A DNA stretch of 64,000 nucleotides, taken from assembly GCF_046036945.1 (NCBI RefSeq), contig NZ_JBJQOQ010000004.1, forward strand, positions 1-64,000, read 5' to 3'. Shown in pieces: positions 1-8,415 of the stretch; position 1 is the first letter of the stretch; the number at the start of each line of letters is the position of its first letter. The notes below the pieces were generated by a model, which saw only the letters and a program-made list of their open reading frames with translations, did not search any database and was not told the DNA's origin. This DNA comes from Brevibacillus_C sp046036945 (GTDB taxonomy: Bacteria; Bacillota; Bacilli; Brevibacillales; Brevibacillaceae). Both the position numbers and the translations under genes were made by a program.

Positions 1-43
1 GAAACAAGAAGCCCCCGCCTCTTCAGGCGGTGGGAGCATTCAC
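1..43 (+). mobile_element. Probable right end of an IS200/IS605-type (TnpB) element
   Basis: The first 43 bases hold a CCGCCT/AGGCGG hairpin preceded by GAAGCC and followed by GGGAGCATTCAC. This layout resembles the subterminal hairpin plus TTCAC-like terminus of IS200/IS605-family right ends in Firmicutes. The element body, with any tnpB, would lie left of the window. The same hairpin could simply be a terminator for dhaL read on the minus strand, although its T-tract there is poor. Assignment rests on pattern memory only. Confidence 0.4.
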
Positions 44-705
44 TCAAAGTCCTTGGAGCATTGAATCGTCCCTAGAATCGTATCGACAAGGGCGGAGAGT
101 TGGTACGACATGGTCACGGCTCCGGGATCGATATGGCCCACGCCCTTGTTTGCCTGATAACAGGCACGGCCGCGAACCGCCTCCATCTCTCTGGTGCTCT
201 GGGCTCCGGCGATGGCGGCCTGCTTGACCGCCTGAAGCGTCTCTGTCTCATCCAGCCCTTTTTCCATGCATGCTTGATACGCTTCAACGGCGGGATAGAG
301 GGCATCGATCATTGTTTTATACCCGGGTTTTGCTTTGCCCCGTTCCATCATCGAATGAACCATCGCATCCAGCGACTGGAAAAGCTCTTGTGAATTGATG
401 TCCTGTTTCCCTTCGATCTTTTTGGCGGCGGCCAGGTAGGCACCTCCGTAAAGGATGCCAGAGCTGCCTCCGATCGTCGACATCATCAGCATGCCAATCC
501 GCTTGAAGCAGTCGCTTATCGGCAGTTGTTCCAGCTCTTCCGCCGATGAAACCAGTTTTTCAAAGCCTTTGCTAATGTTGGTCCAATGATCTCCGTCTCC
601 TGTGGCGGCATCCAGTTTTGTGATGTAGTCGCCATGTTCGTCTATCATTTTTGCGGCATTTTTTAAATATTGCATGTAATCTTTCGAACTGATGCGAAAG
701 CCCAT
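40..705 (-). CDS. dhaL: Dihydroxyacetone kinase, ADP/ATP-binding subunit DhaL
   Basis: DhaL carries the nucleotide used to phosphorylate dihydroxyacetone held by DhaK in the cytoplasm. The protein (221 aa) has the GDGDHW metal and nucleotide loop near residue 36 and the STIGGSSG glycine-rich segment typical of the family, and family length is about 190-210 aa. The ATG at 705 is chosen because AGGAGGAGAG lies directly upstream; a longer frame to 747 would overlap dhaK. It follows dhaK by 14 bp and is surely cotranscribed. No DhaM phosphodonor gene is visible; it could lie left of the window. The stop codon (42-40) falls within the putative insertion-element end, so the last residues may not be ancestral. 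Confidence 0.9.
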   Translation of the reverse strand: MGFRISSKDYMQYLKNAAKMIDEHGDYITKLDAATGDGDHWTNISKGFEKLVSSAEELEQLPISDCFKRIGMLMMSTIGGSSGILYGGAYLAAAKKIEGKQDINSQELFQSLDAMVHSMMERGKAKPGYKTMIDALYPAVEAYQACMEKGLDETETLQAVKQAAIAGAQSTREMEAVRGRACYQANKGVGHIDPGAVTMSYQLSALVDTILGTIQCSKDFE

Positions 706-719
706 AGAATCTCTCCTCC

Positions 720-1703
720 TCATATTTTTAGCGCCGGCGTATCGCATGGATAGTCAAGCAATTCTTTCAATTCATCGTCAAGCTTCAGCAATGTAACAGA
801 GCTTCCAGCCATTTCAAAGGACGTCATGTAATTTCCGACAAATGATTTGTATATAGAAATGTTTTTGTCCTGTAATTGTTTCTCAACTTCGTTGTAGAGG
901 ATGTACAACTCCATCAGCGGTGTGCCGCCAAGCCCATTGACCATGACGGCCACTTCACTGCCGGTGTAATCCAGATCGTTGAGAATGTCATCCGTGAGCC
1001 GTTTCGCCAGTTCGGCCGCCGAAAGCATCTTAACCCTATGGACGCCGGGCTCGCCATGGATTCCCATCCCGATCTCCATCTCGTCGTCTGCAAGGGTCCG
1101 CTCCGTCCTTTCGACTCCAGGCAGGGTACAATGGGTCATCGCCATCCCCATCGAACGAACATTCTGAATGGCCTTTTCAGCCACAGCTTTCACTTCTGAC
1201 AAGGAGGCTCCCTGATCCGCTTTAGCTCCGGCCACTTTGTTGACGAAGACGGTTCCGGCGATTCCGCGTCTGCCTGTTGAGAAGGTGCTGTCCGGTACGG
1301 CCACGTCATCCTTTACCACCACCAGCTCCACTTTAATTCCTTCCATCTCCGCCAACTCCCCGGCCATTTGAAAATTCATATTGTCCCCGGAGTAATTCAT
1401 AATGACCATCAGTACACCGTTTCCAGAGTCTGCTTGCTGGATTGCCTCCAGGATCCGGTCGGGGCTTGGGGATGCAAATACATTCCCCGTCACGGATGCG
1501 TCCAGCATGCCTTTCCCCACGTAGCCCGCATGCGCAGGTTCATGACCCGCACCGCCCCCGGAGATGACCCCCACTTTGGCCGACTTATGTTTTCTGAAGA
1601 TCACTTCGAATCCCTCGGAATAGGATACATTCGGATTTGCCTTTGCCAGGCCAATCAACATATCCGTCACAACGTGATGCGGGTTATTGATGATTTTTTT
1701 CAT
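720..1703 (-). CDS. dhaK: Dihydroxyacetone kinase, substrate-binding subunit DhaK
   Basis: DhaK binds dihydroxyacetone covalently through a histidine hemiaminal and receives phosphate from DhaL. Seen here are SGGGAGHEPAHAG near residues 48-60, ITGNVFASPS-like VTGNVFASPS at 71-80, and MGIHGEPG at 213-220 with His216 as the likely covalent substrate ligand. Length 327 aa matches the family (about 330). It is the first gene of a dhaKL pair transcribed away from the mannitol operon. Related kinases act on erythrulose or other short ketoses, so the exact substrate is not proven. In this context it could handle dihydroxyacetone from sugar-phosphate breakdown. Confidence 0.93.
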   Translation of the reverse strand: MKKIINNPHHVVTDMLIGLAKANPNVSYSEGFEVIFRKHKSAKVGVISGGGAGHEPAHAGYVGKGMLDASVTGNVFASPSPDRILEAIQQADSGNGVLMVIMNYSGDNMNFQMAGELAEMEGIKVELVVVKDDVAVPDSTFSTGRRGIAGTVFVNKVAGAKADQGASLSEVKAVAEKAIQNVRSMGMAMTHCTLPGVERTERTLADDEMEIGMGIHGEPGVHRVKMLSAAELAKRLTDDILNDLDYTGSEVAVMVNGLGGTPLMELYILYNEVEKQLQDKNISIYKSFVGNYMTSFEMAGSSVTLLKLDDELKELLDYPCDTPALKI

Positions 1704-1832
1704 CGCTTTTATCGTTCCTTTCTTTCTGCAGGGATGAACGAAACTATCGCTTAAAAGTATACTCGATAAACTAATTTTTCATGTTAACAAAAATGTCAGA
1801 CGACTCTCTGAAAAAACTGATACTAAGAACCA

Positions 1833-1861
1833 TTGTTGATTTAATAGAGCAACCGTAAAAT
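1833..1861 (+). promoter_or_regulatory. Sigma-A-type promoter for the mannitol operon
   Basis: TTGTTG at 1833-1838 and TAAAAT at 1856-1861 are separated by exactly 17 bp. The predicted start, near 1868, lies just before the cre-like site. This is inferred from consensus match only. Confidence 0.5.
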
Positions 1862-1868
1862 TCAAATA

Positions 1869-1882
1869 AGTAAGCGTTTACG
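1869..1882 (+). promoter_or_regulatory. cre-like catabolite control site
   Basis: AGTAAGCGTTTACG matches the CcpA operator consensus (TGWAANCGNTNWCA) at the core TAAGCGTTTAC and is nearly palindromic. It sits over the predicted transcription start of the mtl operon, a position where CcpA represses. This fits glucose repression of a PTS polyol operon. Confidence 0.65.
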
Positions 1883-1898
1883 AAACTGGCAGAGAAAA

Positions 1899-1933
1899 TT
1901 TACCAATCAACAAAAATTGAATGAGTTGGTAAA
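1899..1933 (+). promoter_or_regulatory. Leader inverted repeat before mtlA
   Basis: TTTACCAA (1899-1906) and TTGGTAAA (1926-1933) are perfect 8-bp inverted repeats enclosing a smaller TCAA/TTGA pair. The structure lies between the promoter and the mtlA ribosome site. It may be an mRNA hairpin or a regulator site; there is no T-tract, so it is not a standard terminator. Confidence 0.45.
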
Positions 1934-1963
1934 TGGGATGCTGAAAAGGAGGACGGAAAAAGT

Positions 1964-3397
1964 ATGGAAAGTGTACTGCAGAAAAGTTCAACGCGAGCTT
2001 CTCTTCAGAAAATGGGAGGGTTTTTGAGTTCCATGGTCATGCCCAACATAGGGGCTTTTATCGCCTGGGGGCTGCTGGCCGCCTTGTTTATCCCTACTGG
2101 CTGGGTTCCCAATGAATATCTGAATCAAATGGTAGGCCCGACTATCAAATACCTGCTGCCATTATTAATTGGTTATACCGGCGGATATAACGTGTACGGG
2201 AGGCGCGGCGGCGTGATCGGGGCTGTCGCTACGATGGGCGTTGTGATCGGTGCCGATATCACTATGCTGATTGGCGGCATGGTGATGGGGCCGCTGGCGG
2301 CGATCATCTTGAAGAAAGTCGACCTGTTGTTTAAAGGCAAGGTAAAACCCGGATTGGAAATGCTGGTAGACAATTTCTCCTTGGGAATTGTCGGCGCTGT
2401 GATTATGATCCTGGGATTTATGGCGATCGAACCCGTTTTTTCGGTCATTCTCAGCTTCATCTCCACCGGAGTAGAGTGGGTGACGGCAAGAAACCTGATT
2501 CCTCTAACGAGTATTCTCGTCCAACCGGCACAGGTCCTGTTTTTAAATAATGCGGTCAACCACGGGATTATGATTCCTTTGGGCCTGGAGCAGGCAGCCG
2601 CAGCGGGGAAGTCGATTCTGTTTTTGGTTGAGGGAAACAGCGGTCCGTGGGTTGGTTTGCTGCTGGCATTCTGCTTCTTTGGCAAAGGGGTCGCAAAAAA
2701 GGCTGCGCCCGCCGCTTCCGGGATTTTATTCTTGGGCGGAATCGGCGAGGTCGCTTTCCCTTATGCCCTGATGAAACCCGTTACCATCCTGGGACCGATC
2801 ATCGGCAATGGAATCGCACTCCTGATCATGCAATTGTTAAACGGGGGTACGGTGGCAGCAGTCTCGCCGGGAAGCTTTCTCGCACTATTGATGATGACGC
2901 CAAAAGGGACCTTCCTCGTAAACATCACAGCGTATTTCGCCGCTGTAGCCGCTTCCTTCCTAGTTGTTTCCTTCTTGTTGAAGTTGGACAAGTCGGAAGA
3001 AAATGAAGAGTTGGCCGCGACAGTAACAAATGTAGACATGAGCAGGTTTGCGGGTGACAAGACGGCAGAACATGCAAAAGCAGCCGCCCCTGCAGCCATT
3101 TCGGCGGGAAAATCGATCCACAAAGTCATCATCGCTTGCGATGCCGGGATGGGCTCCAGTGCGATGGGAGTATCCATTCTAAAAACAAAAGCAAGAAAGG
3201 CCATGCTCGATATTGAAATCAGCAACGTCTCCGTAGACCATATCCCGGACGATGCGGATTTGATTATCACCAATGCCATCCTGGAAGAGCGCGCACGGGC
3301 AAAGGCGCCGAACAGCAAGGTTCCCATTCTCACCATCAAGAACTTTCTGGACAGCAATGAGTATGAAAAGATTATCCACATTCTAAAAAACACGTAA
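1964..3397 (+). CDS. mtlA: PTS mannitol-type transporter, EIICB
   Basis: Membrane permease of the phosphotransferase system that imports and phosphorylates mannitol to mannitol 1-phosphate. Residues 1 to about 340 are a polytopic IIC domain starting with MGGFLSSMVMPNIGAFIAWG. A linker leads to the IIB domain (about 370-477) with the phosphocysteine loop IIACDAGMGSSAMG. There is no fused IIA, which is supplied by the gene at 5506, as in Bacillus-type systems. The start is an ATG preceded by AAAGGAGGAC. It opens the operon mtlA-mtlR-mtlF-mtlD-hxlA-hxlB. Substrate could be another hexitol, since the family is not strictly specific. Confidence 0.92.
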   Translation: MESVLQKSSTRASLQKMGGFLSSMVMPNIGAFIAWGLLAALFIPTGWVPNEYLNQMVGPTIKYLLPLLIGYTGGYNVYGRRGGVIGAVATMGVVIGADITMLIGGMVMGPLAAIILKKVDLLFKGKVKPGLEMLVDNFSLGIVGAVIMILGFMAIEPVFSVILSFISTGVEWVTARNLIPLTSILVQPAQVLFLNNAVNHGIMIPLGLEQAAAAGKSILFLVEGNSGPWVGLLLAFCFFGKGVAKKAAPAASGILFLGGIGEVAFPYALMKPVTILGPIIGNGIALLIMQLLNGGTVAAVSPGSFLALLMMTPKGTFLVNITAYFAAVAASFLVVSFLLKLDKSEENEELAATVTNVDMSRFAGDKTAEHAKAAAPAAISAGKSIHKVIIACDAGMGSSAMGVSILKTKARKAMLDIEISNVSVDHIPDDADLIITNAILEERARAKAPNSKVPILTIKNFLDSNEYEKIIHILKNT

Positions 3398-3413
3398 ACG
3401 AGCAGGTGAGCAA

Positions 3414-5489
3414 ATGTTTATTTCCTCCCGCACACGTTCCATCATCTATTTGCTGAAAAGGACAAATGGCACCATTTCGGTTAAGGATCTTGCCAACAAG
3501 CTGAATTTGACAGAAAGGACGATCTATAGAGAACTAACCGACTTGACGAAGGTTCTGGAGCACTATCAGATTCGATTGGAAACAGTTCCTGGAAAAGGGA
3601 TGCGATTGTGCGGTGAAAAAGAGGCAATCGATTCGCTCGATCTCTATTTGAACGAATACCAGGTCGATTGCGGGTTTAACAGCCCTAAGGTCCGGAAAGA
3701 CATGGTGCTGATTCACCTGCTGCATCAAAACGATTATATTAAGGTTCAAGGATTGGCAAGCGATCTTAGGGTGTCGATCCAAACCATCAGAAATGATTTG
3801 CATCACATTGAGGAAATGGCGGCGAATCACAACGTCACCTTAAAAAAGAAAAAGAGCGAAGGGATTTTCCTTGAGGGAAATGCCATATTAAAAAGCCACT
3901 ACCTGACGAGCATTATTTTAGAAAATGTAGAAGTAGATACGTTTTTTCATTGGCTTACACACGACAATCACAGCCGGCACGACTTTATTTTGCTTTTGGA
4001 GAAGTATCATTACAAAGGTGTTTTGAGGACGATTTACCATATGGCACGGGAAATCATCATGGCTGAAAAGATACAAATGACAGATACAAACTTGATGGAA
4101 TTTGTATTTTTGCTTTCCCGGATGACTTTATCCCATGCTGCCGAGAAGGATTACGACGATTTTAACGTGTGTATTCACCACAATCCTTGCAACCATGAAG
4201 TAGCAGGGAAACTTGAAAGATCGCTGCAGCAGCTGTTTCAAATCGAGTTGAGTAATGGCGAAAGGATGTATCTGTATTGGCTGATCAGCATTACCTTTCG
4301 CAAAGAGTCTCAGCAAAGCGTGATCGATGCCTCGAAAATCACCTTTATGCAGAGAGTCAGACAGTTCATTGCAGATGTGGAAGCGGGTACAGGCATTGAA
4401 TTTGGCAGCGACAGATCCTTGCTTGAGGGGTTGGCCGTTCACATCGACCGCTCCATCTCAAAGGTTCGCAACGGAATATTCGCCGCCAATCCGATGATCA
4501 ACGAAATCGCAACGAATTACCAAAGTTTGTATCACGTCATCAAAACAAGCGTGAAGAAAACATTTTCTGAAGCTCATTTTCCCGATTCTGAGATTGGCTA
4601 TTTGACCTTGCACTTTATCGTCTCGATGGAGAAGCATACGGCCAAGGCGCTGCATGTATTGGTCGTCTGTTCGAGCGGGATGGGTTCCTCAAAGATGCTG
4701 GCCAGCCGATTGGAGCGGGAGTTTCCTGAGATATTGATCAAGGATGTCATTCCGCTGATGAAACTGCACGAAGAAGATCTCGGCCAGTATGATCTCGTTG
4801 TTTCGACCATCCCGTTATATCTTCCTGAGCATCAATACATCATGGTGTCGCCGTTGTTGAATGTGAAAGAAGTTGAAATGTTAAGAGAGAGGATCGCAAA
4901 CCTAAAAGAGGGGAAAAGCCGCGGGGTCAAGAGGGAGAAGCTGGCTGCTACCAAAAGGCACGAGGACGCGATTTTGACGCTGCAGCAAATCAATCTGGTC
5001 ACCTATTGGGGAATCAAGCTCATCGAAAACTTTGAAGTCGTTCCGATTACAGGCGAAAAAAGGGTCATCGATGTCATTGACTACATTCAGGAGCATTTAT
5101 TTCAGAAAAAGGTGCTTCGCTCATCAAACGATATTTCAGAGTTTATCGCATCGCGGCAGAAAAATGAGGTGTTAGTCCTTCCCGATTCCCGTTTGGCCTA
5201 TTCCGAGTTTTATCTCAATCATTTGGATGAGCCGCTTTTGTCTGTGTATCGGCTTGTAGCGGACCATACCTACACGTTTGGTCCGGAAGAAGCTGCAGGC
5301 ATCGTATCCATGATCGTCATGATCTACCCTGCCCACAGCAACGGGTTATTGATCGATTTTTTGAGCGAGATAACGATGATGGCAATTGAAGATGTTGAGA
5401 TCGTCCATTCCTTTGAAATAGAAAATGAGCATGCACTGAAAAGGATCCTGGGCCAAAGAATCAAGCAATACCTGGTTCAGAAACTGTAA
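3414..5489 (+). CDS. mtlR: MtlR-type PRD transcriptional activator
   Basis: A 691-aa regulator of the BglG/MtlR type that responds to PTS phosphorylation. The order is an N-terminal HTH (IIYLLKRTNGTISVKDLANK), a second HTH near 100-150, two PRD domains (about 190-400), a IIB-like domain with VLVVCSSGMGSSKM near 420, and a C-terminal IIA-like domain (about 545-691). MtlR proteins of this layout activate mannitol operons at DNA level instead of acting as RNA antiterminators. Its position inside the operon, 16 bp after mtlA, implies autoregulation. Confidence 0.88.
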   Translation: MFISSRTRSIIYLLKRTNGTISVKDLANKLNLTERTIYRELTDLTKVLEHYQIRLETVPGKGMRLCGEKEAIDSLDLYLNEYQVDCGFNSPKVRKDMVLIHLLHQNDYIKVQGLASDLRVSIQTIRNDLHHIEEMAANHNVTLKKKKSEGIFLEGNAILKSHYLTSIILENVEVDTFFHWLTHDNHSRHDFILLLEKYHYKGVLRTIYHMAREIIMAEKIQMTDTNLMEFVFLLSRMTLSHAAEKDYDDFNVCIHHNPCNHEVAGKLERSLQQLFQIELSNGERMYLYWLISITFRKESQQSVIDASKITFMQRVRQFIADVEAGTGIEFGSDRSLLEGLAVHIDRSISKVRNGIFAANPMINEIATNYQSLYHVIKTSVKKTFSEAHFPDSEIGYLTLHFIVSMEKHTAKALHVLVVCSSGMGSSKMLASRLEREFPEILIKDVIPLMKLHEEDLGQYDLVVSTIPLYLPEHQYIMVSPLLNVKEVEMLRERIANLKEGKSRGVKREKLAATKRHEDAILTLQQINLVTYWGIKLIENFEVVPITGEKRVIDVIDYIQEHLFQKKVLRSSNDISEFIASRQKNEVLVLPDSRLAYSEFYLNHLDEPLLSVYRLVADHTYTFGPEEAAGIVSMIVMIYPAHSNGLLIDFLSEITMMAIEDVEIVHSFEIENEHALKRILGQRIKQYLVQKL

Positions 5490-5505
5490 GAAAGAGGTTA
5501 TTTTT

Positions 5506-5943
5506 GTGAAAAGTGTCTTTGATGAAAACAATATCCGACTCAATGCAGCATTTGCGAACAAGGAGGAAGCCATCGAAGCAGCGGGAAGGATCCTGGTGGA
5601 TAACGGGTACGTTGCCGAAGAATATATATCCGACATGCTGAAAAGGGAAGAAATCGTCACGACTTACATGGGCAATCACGTTTCGATTCCTCATGGCGTC
5701 AGCGATTCGGAGAGCAGGATAATGCATTCGGGAATTTCTTTCATCCAAGTGCCGGAGGGGGTTCGCTTTGACGAAGAGAATATCGCCTATCTCATCATCG
5801 GGATCGCCGGCAAGCAAAATGAACATCTGGAGATTCTGAGCAACATCGCCATTGTCTGCTCGGAGCTGTCCAATATCGAAAAGCTGAAAAACGCTGCGAC
5901 CAAACAGGAAATCATGGGGTTATTTACGGGGGTATTGCGATGA
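5506..5943 (+). CDS. mtlF: PTS mannitol-type EIIA
   Basis: A cytoplasmic phosphocarrier (145 aa) passing phosphate from HPr to the IIB domain of MtlA. The active histidine is His63 in HVSIPHGVSDSES. The start is a GTG preceded by GAGG with 9 bp spacing; it begins MKSVFDENNIRLN, typical of MtlF. Its last codons overlap the mtlD start by four bases (ATGA), suggesting translational coupling. Confidence 0.9.
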   Translation: MKSVFDENNIRLNAAFANKEEAIEAAGRILVDNGYVAEEYISDMLKREEIVTTYMGNHVSIPHGVSDSESRIMHSGISFIQVPEGVRFDEENIAYLIIGIAGKQNEHLEILSNIAIVCSELSNIEKLKNAATKQEIMGLFTGVLR

Positions 5944-7106
5944 AAAAAGCGGTTCACTTTGGAGCGGGGAGTATCGGCAGAGGCTTTATCGGCGACTTGC
6001 TTCACGATTCCGGGTATGAAATCACGTTTATCGAGGTCTCTCCTGTGCTGCTTGAGCAAATCAATCAAACGCACAGCTATGATCTCTATCTGATCGACCG
6101 CAACTACGAGAAAAAGGTGATTGATAACGTCAGCGCTGTCTCTCCGGTCGTGGATGAAGAGAAGGCTATCCAGGCAATCGTGGAAGGGAGTATCCTGACG
6201 ACATCGGTCTGGGCGGACAACCTGCAGCATATCGCCCCGACCATTGCGAAAGGACTGAAAAGGCGGCTACGGGCAAACGGACAGAAGATTAACGTATTGG
6301 CTTGTGAGAACGCTTTGTTTGCCACAGACATGCTGAAACATGATCTGTTGCACTGCGGCGTCGACATTGCGGAAGAAGAATTGGAGCGAATCGCTTGTTT
6401 TCCCAATACAGCCGTCGACCGCATGGTTTTTGATGTAACGGTCGACGGAAAAAGAGCGGTGGAAATCGGCAGTGAACACGAACTGGTTATCGAAAAAAAC
6501 AAGCTGGCCGATCCCGCGGAAGAACCGATTCAGGGAGCGGTTTACACCGACAATCTGCAAAAGTTCCTTGAAAGGAAGCTGTACATCACCAATTGCAGCC
6601 ATGCGATCGCCGCTTATTTAGGCTATCTGAAAGGCTATGCGTACTTACAGGAAGCATTGGCCGACGAAGACATCCATCGGCAGGTACTGGCGGCGATCGG
6701 TGAATCGGCAGAGATGCTTTCGCTAAAATACGGTTTTTCACGGGAAGAGCTGCAGGATTACATCCGCTTTGTTATCGGCCGTTTCATGACGCCGGGAGTC
6801 AAAGATCCGATAACCCGTGTTGCCCGGTCGCCTGTTCGCAAGCTGGATCCGAGCGATCGCCTGGCAGGCCCGGCGACCGCATGCGAAAAGTTGGGGGTGG
6901 AAAACAAGTACTTGTGCAGAGGAATCGCCGCCGCCCTTCTGTTTGAAAATCCAGAAGACAGACAAGCCGTAGAAATGCAAACATATATCGAAAACCGCGG
7001 GATTGAACAGGCTATTCAACATTATACGAAGATAGGTCCAGACGCAAAGAGCTACGCTCAGATTATTACCAGCTACAACGAGTTATCAAGCAGCAAACAA
7101 AAATAA
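5940..7106 (+). CDS. mtlD: Mannitol-1-phosphate 5-dehydrogenase
   Basis: Oxidises mannitol 1-phosphate to fructose 6-phosphate with NAD. The N-terminus AVHFGAGSIGRGFIG is the nucleotide-binding loop. The segment around residues 280-310 (FMTPGVKDPITRVARSP, RKLDPSDRL) is the signature of this long-chain polyol dehydrogenase family. Length 388 aa is as expected. Its product, fructose 6-phosphate, is also the product of the next two enzymes (hxlA, hxlB), which makes the operon join chemically meaningful. Confidence 0.92.
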   Translation: MKKAVHFGAGSIGRGFIGDLLHDSGYEITFIEVSPVLLEQINQTHSYDLYLIDRNYEKKVIDNVSAVSPVVDEEKAIQAIVEGSILTTSVWADNLQHIAPTIAKGLKRRLRANGQKINVLACENALFATDMLKHDLLHCGVDIAEEELERIACFPNTAVDRMVFDVTVDGKRAVEIGSEHELVIEKNKLADPAEEPIQGAVYTDNLQKFLERKLYITNCSHAIAAYLGYLKGYAYLQEALADEDIHRQVLAAIGESAEMLSLKYGFSREELQDYIRFVIGRFMTPGVKDPITRVARSPVRKLDPSDRLAGPATACEKLGVENKYLCRGIAAALLFENPEDRQAVEMQTYIENRGIEQAIQHYTKIGPDAKSYAQIITSYNELSSSKQK

Positions 7107-7135
7107 GCCCAATATTTACGGAGGAGAGACGGCAG

Positions 7136-7774
7136 ATGAAATTGCAATTGGCATTAGACGAAAAAACCTTAGTGGATTCACTGTTATTGGCAGAGAGGGT
7201 AAGAGAATCGATCGACATTATTGAAATTGGCACGCCATTGGTGATGCGTGAAGGGATGAGAGCAGTCCGCGAGTTTAAAAGATATTTTCCGGAAAAAGAA
7301 ATCTTGGCGGATTTGAAAATTATGGACGGCGGATTCTTCGAAGCTGAATTGGCCTTTGAAGCGGGAGCAGATTACGCGACCGTACTGGGAGTGACAGACA
7401 TTTTAACCGCTCGGGCAAGCATTGAAGCAGCCGAAAAATACGGCAAGCAAATGGTGGTGGATATGATCTGCGTACAAGATCTGCCGACAAAAATTCGCGA
7501 AATGGAAGAAATCAAGGCACACTATGTCGCGGTCCATACCGGCGCCGATCAACAAGCTGCGGGAAGACAGCCGATCGATGATTTAAAAGTGATGAGGGAG
7601 CACGTGACAACAGCCAAAATCTCTGTGGCAGGCGGAATCAACAGCAGCACAGTGGATCGGTACATCGCCTATCAGCCGGATGTGATCATCGTCGGAACGG
7701 GAATCACCCGGGCGAAAGATCCCGTGGCGGAGGCCAAAGCCATTAAAGCCGCCATCGTAAAAGGAGGCAAATAA
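7136..7774 (+). CDS. hxlA: 3-hexulose-6-phosphate synthase
   Basis: Condenses formaldehyde with ribulose 5-phosphate to D-arabino-3-hexulose 6-phosphate. The protein (212 aa) is a TIM barrel of the OMPDC suprafamily with the DLK-IMD catalytic motif (Asp59, Lys61, Asp64), HTGADQQ near 134-140 and SVAGGIN near 165. The HTG(A)DxQ segment favours this enzyme over 3-keto-L-gulonate-6-phosphate decarboxylase. A strong GGAGGAGAG site precedes the ATG. Paired with hxlB it either fixes or detoxifies formaldehyde, or runs backwards to give ribulose 5-phosphate. Confidence 0.9.
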   Translation: MKLQLALDEKTLVDSLLLAERVRESIDIIEIGTPLVMREGMRAVREFKRYFPEKEILADLKIMDGGFFEAELAFEAGADYATVLGVTDILTARASIEAAEKYGKQMVVDMICVQDLPTKIREMEEIKAHYVAVHTGADQQAAGRQPIDDLKVMREHVTTAKISVAGGINSSTVDRYIAYQPDVIIVGTGITRAKDPVAEAKAIKAAIVKGGK

Positions 7775-7775
7775 G

Positions 7776-8339
7776 ATGAGTCAATCCGCTCACTTGCTGG
7801 CGATCATCAAAGAACTGGAAGAGGATGCGAAACATATCGAGCAGGAACAGCTTGATAAGCTTACAGAGGCGATACTCCGTGCGAAACGAATTTTTGTAGC
7901 TGGTGCGGGCCGATCGGGATTTGTCGCCAGAGCCTTTTCCAATCGCTTGATGCACCTGGGTTTTACCGTCTATTTTGTGGGAGAGCCGACGACCCCATCG
8001 ATTCAGCAAGACGACTTGTTGATCATCGGCTCCGGCTCGGGCGAAACCAAAAGTCTCGTAACCATGGCCCAGACAGCAAGCCGCATCGGGACGAAGATCG
8101 CAACCATAACGATTTTTCCGGAAAATACGATTGGGCGGCTGGCAAAAGTGATCGTGACAATTCCCGGGGTAACGGCTAAGTCAGATGCCCAATCGAACAA
8201 AAAGGAGTCTGTCCAGCCGTTAGGCTCGTCTTTTGAACAGCTCACCTGGCTGGTATATGACAGCATCATCATGGAACTGCAAAAAAAGACGGGACAAACC
8301 AATGAGCAAATGTTTGCAAGACATGCCAATTTAGAATAA
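7776..8339 (+). CDS. hxlB: 6-phospho-3-hexuloisomerase
   Basis: Interconverts 3-hexulose 6-phosphate and fructose 6-phosphate. The protein (187 aa) is a single SIS domain with IFVAGAGRSGFVARAF, IGSGSGETKS and the C-terminal QPLGSSFEQ segment typical of HxlB. It starts one base after the hxlA stop with an AGGAGG site inside the end of hxlA, so the two are coupled. It closes the operon; a strong terminator follows. Confidence 0.92.
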   Translation: MSQSAHLLAIIKELEEDAKHIEQEQLDKLTEAILRAKRIFVAGAGRSGFVARAFSNRLMHLGFTVYFVGEPTTPSIQQDDLLIIGSGSGETKSLVTMAQTASRIGTKIATITIFPENTIGRLAKVIVTIPGVTAKSDAQSNKKESVQPLGSSFEQLTWLVYDSIIMELQKKTGQTNEQMFARHANLE

Positions 8340-8353
8340 GATCGGACTTAGAT

Positions 8354-8393
8354 AGGGGTTCACCACTGGAGAAGAGAAGGGGTGAACCCTTTT
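8354..8393 (+). terminator. Rho-independent terminator after hxlB
   Basis: The arms AGGGGTTCACC and GGTGAACCCTTTT form a GC-rich stem ending in four T's. It separates the mtl-hxl operon from the HAD phosphatase gene, which may still be read through. Confidence 0.75.
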
Positions 8394-8415
8394 CGCCAAG
8401 GAGGGAGAGAAAAAG

